Shown: piece after piece, positions 61,597 through 64,000 of the stretch | Position numbering within the stretch: the stretch's first letter is position 1 | Layout of the letters: every line of letters begins with the position of its first letter | Origin: SSC4 sp964443225 | GTDB taxonomy: Bacteria; Chloroflexota; Anaerolineae; SSC4; Amarolineaceae | Length of the DNA: 64,000 nt | Direction: 5' to 3' | Assembly (NCBI GenBank): GCA_964443225.1 | Contig: CAYUCC010000003.1 | Coordinates: forward strand, 1-64,000 | Position numbers and translations under genes: made by a program | The notes under the pieces: generated by a model | Told to the model about the DNA's origin: nothing | Seen by the model: only the letters and a program-made list of their open reading frames with translations | The model's database searches: none

Positions 61597-62466
61597 ATGA
61601 CACAGGTAGCATTGATCGGTCTCGGCACGATGGGGGCTGGTATTGCCGGGAATATTTTGGCGGCTGGTTTTCCGCTGACGGTGTGGAACCGGACGCGTGA
61701 CAAGGCAGAGCCGCTGGTGGCGCGCGGGGCACGTTGGGCAGATTCGCCGGCAGCCGCTGCGGGGGATGCGGAGCTCGTCATCAGCGTGGTGGCCAACGAA
61801 CCGGCATCGCGTGCGGTGTGGTTGGGCGAAGCGGGGGCCCTGCCCGCCATGGCCCCGGGCAGTCTGGCGATCGAATGCAGTACCCTGCCGGTGGCCTGGG
61901 TGCAGGAACTGCATGCACACGCCCAGGCGCGGCGGGTCGATTTCATGGATGCACCCTTGGGGGGAAGCAAACAGCCCGCCCAGGCCGGCACGCTGACGCT
62001 TTTCGTTGGCGCAGATGATGCGGTGCTGGCACGCGCGCGGCCGGTACTGGAGGTGTTTTCGCGCACGATTCTGCACTTCGGACCACCGGCGACGGCCACG
62101 ACGTACAAGCTGATCAATAACATGATGGCCGCCGTGCACCTGGCTGCGCTCGGTGAAGGGGTCGCGATGGCCGAACGGGCCGGGCTGAACATGGACACGG
62201 TTGGCCAGGCGATCAGCATCGGCCCCACGTACAGCCCCATGGTCAAGAGTAAACTGGACACCGTATTGGCGCACCGGTTCGAAGACGTGCATTTTGCACT
62301 GCGCTGGATGCACAAGGACCTGACGTACGCACTGCAGGCGGGAACCGCGCTCGGCGCTGCCCTGCCCACCGTGGCGGCCGTGCGTGAGATTTTTGCCCTG
62401 GCGATGCTGCACGGCTGGAGCGATGCCGATTTTGCGGCTGTGACCGACGTCGTACGCAGCTCATAA
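61597..62466 (+). CDS. 3-hydroxyisobutyrate-dehydrogenase-like oxidoreductase
   Basis: A 289-residue beta-hydroxyacid dehydrogenase. The NAD(P)-binding loop is GLGTMGAGIAGN near the start, the substrate-binding segment DAPLGGSKQPAQAGTLT follows, and the catalytic Lys is Lys171 in TTYKLINNMM. GAGAGG lies upstream of ATG 61597. Relatives oxidise 3-hydroxyisobutyrate, tartronate semialdehyde or reduce small aldehydes; the exact substrate is not readable from sequence. Confidence 0.9.
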   Translation: MTQVALIGLGTMGAGIAGNILAAGFPLTVWNRTRDKAEPLVARGARWADSPAAAAGDAELVISVVANEPASRAVWLGEAGALPAMAPGSLAIECSTLPVAWVQELHAHAQARRVDFMDAPLGGSKQPAQAGTLTLFVGADDAVLARARPVLEVFSRTILHFGPPATATTYKLINNMMAAVHLAALGEGVAMAERAGLNMDTVGQAISIGPTYSPMVKSKLDTVLAHRFEDVHFALRWMHKDLTYALQAGTALGAALPTVAAVREIFALAMLHGWSDADFAAVTDVVRSS

Positions 62467-62483
62467 GGATACAAGATCATACG

Positions 62484-64000
62484 ATGCAGATGGCTCACCG
62501 TCGTCACATGTTCACCAGCGCCGGCCTGGCGTTGGCAGGACTCACCCTACTCGTGGCAGTTGGCCTGTCGAGCGCGGCGGCCGGGCGTCCGGCTAATCCT
62601 GGCCCGCTGCGGTTTCTCGAAGAACCTGCCCCATCGCAGCCGGCCGCGCCACCGCGTCACGCGGGCCCAACGAGCACGCTGACCTCCAGCCAGCTCTCGA
62701 ACTGCCTGGCCGTCGACGCGACCATCCACGAGGCGCAGGCCAACGTCTTCCTGACCTGGACGGGTACGGCAACAGCGGCGCGCCTGAAGTTGGATATCAA
62801 CAACGCACGGCCGGGGCACAGCATCTACCTGAACGGTACCCGCATCGGTACGGTGCCCAGCTGGACAAACGGCGCCGGCTACTGTGCGACGACCGGCATC
62901 ACGACGACCTTCGCCCTCCCCGACCTGACCGTCGTGCACAACGGGGTCAATACGGTACGCATCACCAACGACGCCGACCCGAACGACAGCTGGAGCATTG
63001 CCAGCGGGGTGCTCGAGGTGGACGGCAGCATTCAGGGCGCCACGTACCAGGAGTTTGGTTATTTCAGCTCGTACCCGCCGCAGCCGACGTACCAGCGGGC
63101 CGTGGTGCAGATTCCATCCACCTACGACGGCAGCCCGCGTCCCCTGGTGATCGGTGTTCACGGGTATGGTGCCAGTTTGAACCTGCGCTGGCAGCCGATT
63201 TTTGCCTTTGGCGCCGAGGCCAACCTGCGGGGCTGGCTGCTGGCCTCACCTGAAATGCACGGTGAGAACCCGGGTTCCGGCGGTGGCCGGTCGCTGGGGG
63301 CGCGGGCGGCTCAACGCGACTTGATCGACACGGTCAACTACGTCAAGCAGCACTACGCCGTCGACGAAAGCCGGGTCTACCTGGTCGGCTTCTCGATGGG
63401 CGGCCAGACGGCCATGATTGGGGCGGCAAAGTATCCGGACGTATTCGCCGGCGTGGTCAACTATGCCGGTTTCAGCTCGCTCAGCGACTGGTACGACGAG
63501 ACCGAGGTGTGGCGGCAGACCGACATTGCCAACGAGTGCGGTGGTACACCGGGTGCGCAGCCATTCGAGTATGCACGCCGCTCACCCAAACGGTACGCGC
63601 TGGGCTTCAAGAACATGCCGCTGGCCATCGTGCACGGCGATGCCGACACAAAGGTGCTGCCCCATCACGCGCAGCAGATGTACGATGCTGTGAGTGCGGT
63701 TGGCCCTGCCAATCTTGAGCTCCACTGGTATCCTGGCGGACATGACGACGATCCGGCACCGTGGGGAACCGAGTGGGCGTTCGGCTTTTTGCAGCAGTTC
63801 ACACGGCCGGCCAACCCGGCCCATATCGCCCTCACCACCGATGAAAGCCGTACGGTCAACTGGCTGCAGATCACCCAGTACGGCGCACCGCATTGGACGT
63901 CGGTCGATATGGCATTCACCGGCGCCGGAGGCTCGATCAGCGGCGTCATTACGGAGGCCATTGGGTCTGACATCCGCTTCCTCGTCGCCAACCTGGGACT
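62484..64000 (+). CDS. Secreted alpha/beta-hydrolase (esterase-like), partial at the right edge
   Basis: ATG 62484 opens a frame that stays open to the window end (about 505 residues). A twin-Arg-like or Sec signal (MAHRRHMFTSAGLALAGLTL) precedes a beta-rich domain (about 70-190) and an alpha/beta-hydrolase domain: oxyanion region IGVHGYGASL, nucleophile Ser304 in GFSMGG, probable acid Asp in HGDADTKV and His in YPGGHDDD. The fold suggests a feruloyl-esterase or PHB-depolymerase-type enzyme. A further domain begins at the edge. It is 17 nt after the dehydrogenase gene. Confidence 0.82.
   Translation, partial: MQMAHRRHMFTSAGLALAGLTLLVAVGLSSAAAGRPANPGPLRFLEEPAPSQPAAPPRHAGPTSTLTSSQLSNCLAVDATIHEAQANVFLTWTGTATAARLKLDINNARPGHSIYLNGTRIGTVPSWTNGAGYCATTGITTTFALPDLTVVHNGVNTVRITNDADPNDSWSIASGVLEVDGSIQGATYQEFGYFSSYPPQPTYQRAVVQIPSTYDGSPRPLVIGVHGYGASLNLRWQPIFAFGAEANLRGWLLASPEMHGENPGSGGGRSLGARAAQRDLIDTVNYVKQHYAVDESRVYLVGFSMGGQTAMIGAAKYPDVFAGVVNYAGFSSLSDWYDETEVWRQTDIANECGGTPGAQPFEYARRSPKRYALGFKNMPLAIVHGDADTKVLPHHAQQMYDAVSAVGPANLELHWYPGGHDDDPAPWGTEWAFGFLQQFTRPANPAHIALTTDESRTVNWLQITQYGAPHWTSVDMAFTGAGGSISGVITEAIGSDIRFLVANLG

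Noticed and set aside
1..64000. CRISPR arrays, tRNA or rRNA genes
   Set aside because: The regular repeats seen (54528-54646, 61331-61393) lack spacers of CRISPR type, and no tRNA cloverleaf or rRNA sequence was recognised by eye.

Overview
This 64 kb window is GC-rich and looks like part of a Chloroflexota (Anaerolineae/Caldilineae-like) chromosome, probably from a metagenome scaffold because it contains a 100-N gap (33860-33959). The inference rests on gene style only: large secreted proteins with Thr/Pro linkers, SdrD/Cna-B-like and Ycf48-like modules and C-terminal endings of the type F/Y-L-P-x-V, plus many defence genes and a FeoA-FeoB-FeoC cluster. No rRNA, tRNA or CRISPR array was recognised.

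Region 1 (1-9433) is a sugar-uptake operon: the 3' end of a family-5 solute-binding protein, two Opp/Dpp-type permeases, two ATPases, a GH2 beta-mannosidase and a GH3 beta-glucosidase. It most likely imports and degrades manno- or gluco-oligosaccharides. Two perfect hairpins lie between the binding protein and the first permease.

Region 2 (9449-32300) is a defence island. Its core, all on the + strand, is a SNF2-type helicase with a DUF3883 tail, two uncharacterised proteins, a DUF1156 adenine-type DNA methylase, a membrane protein with a zinc ribbon, a DUF499 ATPase and a small partner. The parts recall BREX (DUF499, DUF1156) and class 1 DISARM (SNF2 helicase plus methylase), but no PglZ, BrxL, DrmA, DrmB or DrmC is visible. 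Next come a chimeric membrane protein (methylase-tail-like, HEAT, membrane, nuclease-like and SH3b segments, with an apparent 3' frameshift), a 59-residue zinc-ribbon protein, a 1.6k-residue NACHT-HEAT protein, a multi-zinc-ribbon protein and a truncated Swt1-type HEPN protein. Both edges carry gene debris on the - strand: a DUF1156 N-terminus behind an HNH nuclease on the left, and a DUF3883 fragment with an in-frame stop on the right.

Region 3 (32389-43682) is a patchwork of small operons: a lipoprotein, a gap next to a broken Rieske-like gene, an MFS transporter, a TumE-type toxin-antitoxin pair with a putative operator, a duplicated gene whose second copy is a pseudogene, an antitoxin-like/retropepsin pair, a thioesterase, a phosphotransferase and a PlsC-type acyltransferase. 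Several genes have a consensus promoter whose -10 lies 6 nt before the ATG, suggesting leaderless mRNAs.

Region 4 (43805-64000) is dominated by cell-surface or secreted proteins around the feoABC operon. Five proteins (49456-61334) are built from a shared module set: DNRLRE-like domain, Ycf48-like propeller, GH-A-like barrel and SdrD-type domains. The largest (1721 residues) combines modules that its neighbours carry singly. The window ends in an unfinished secreted esterase.
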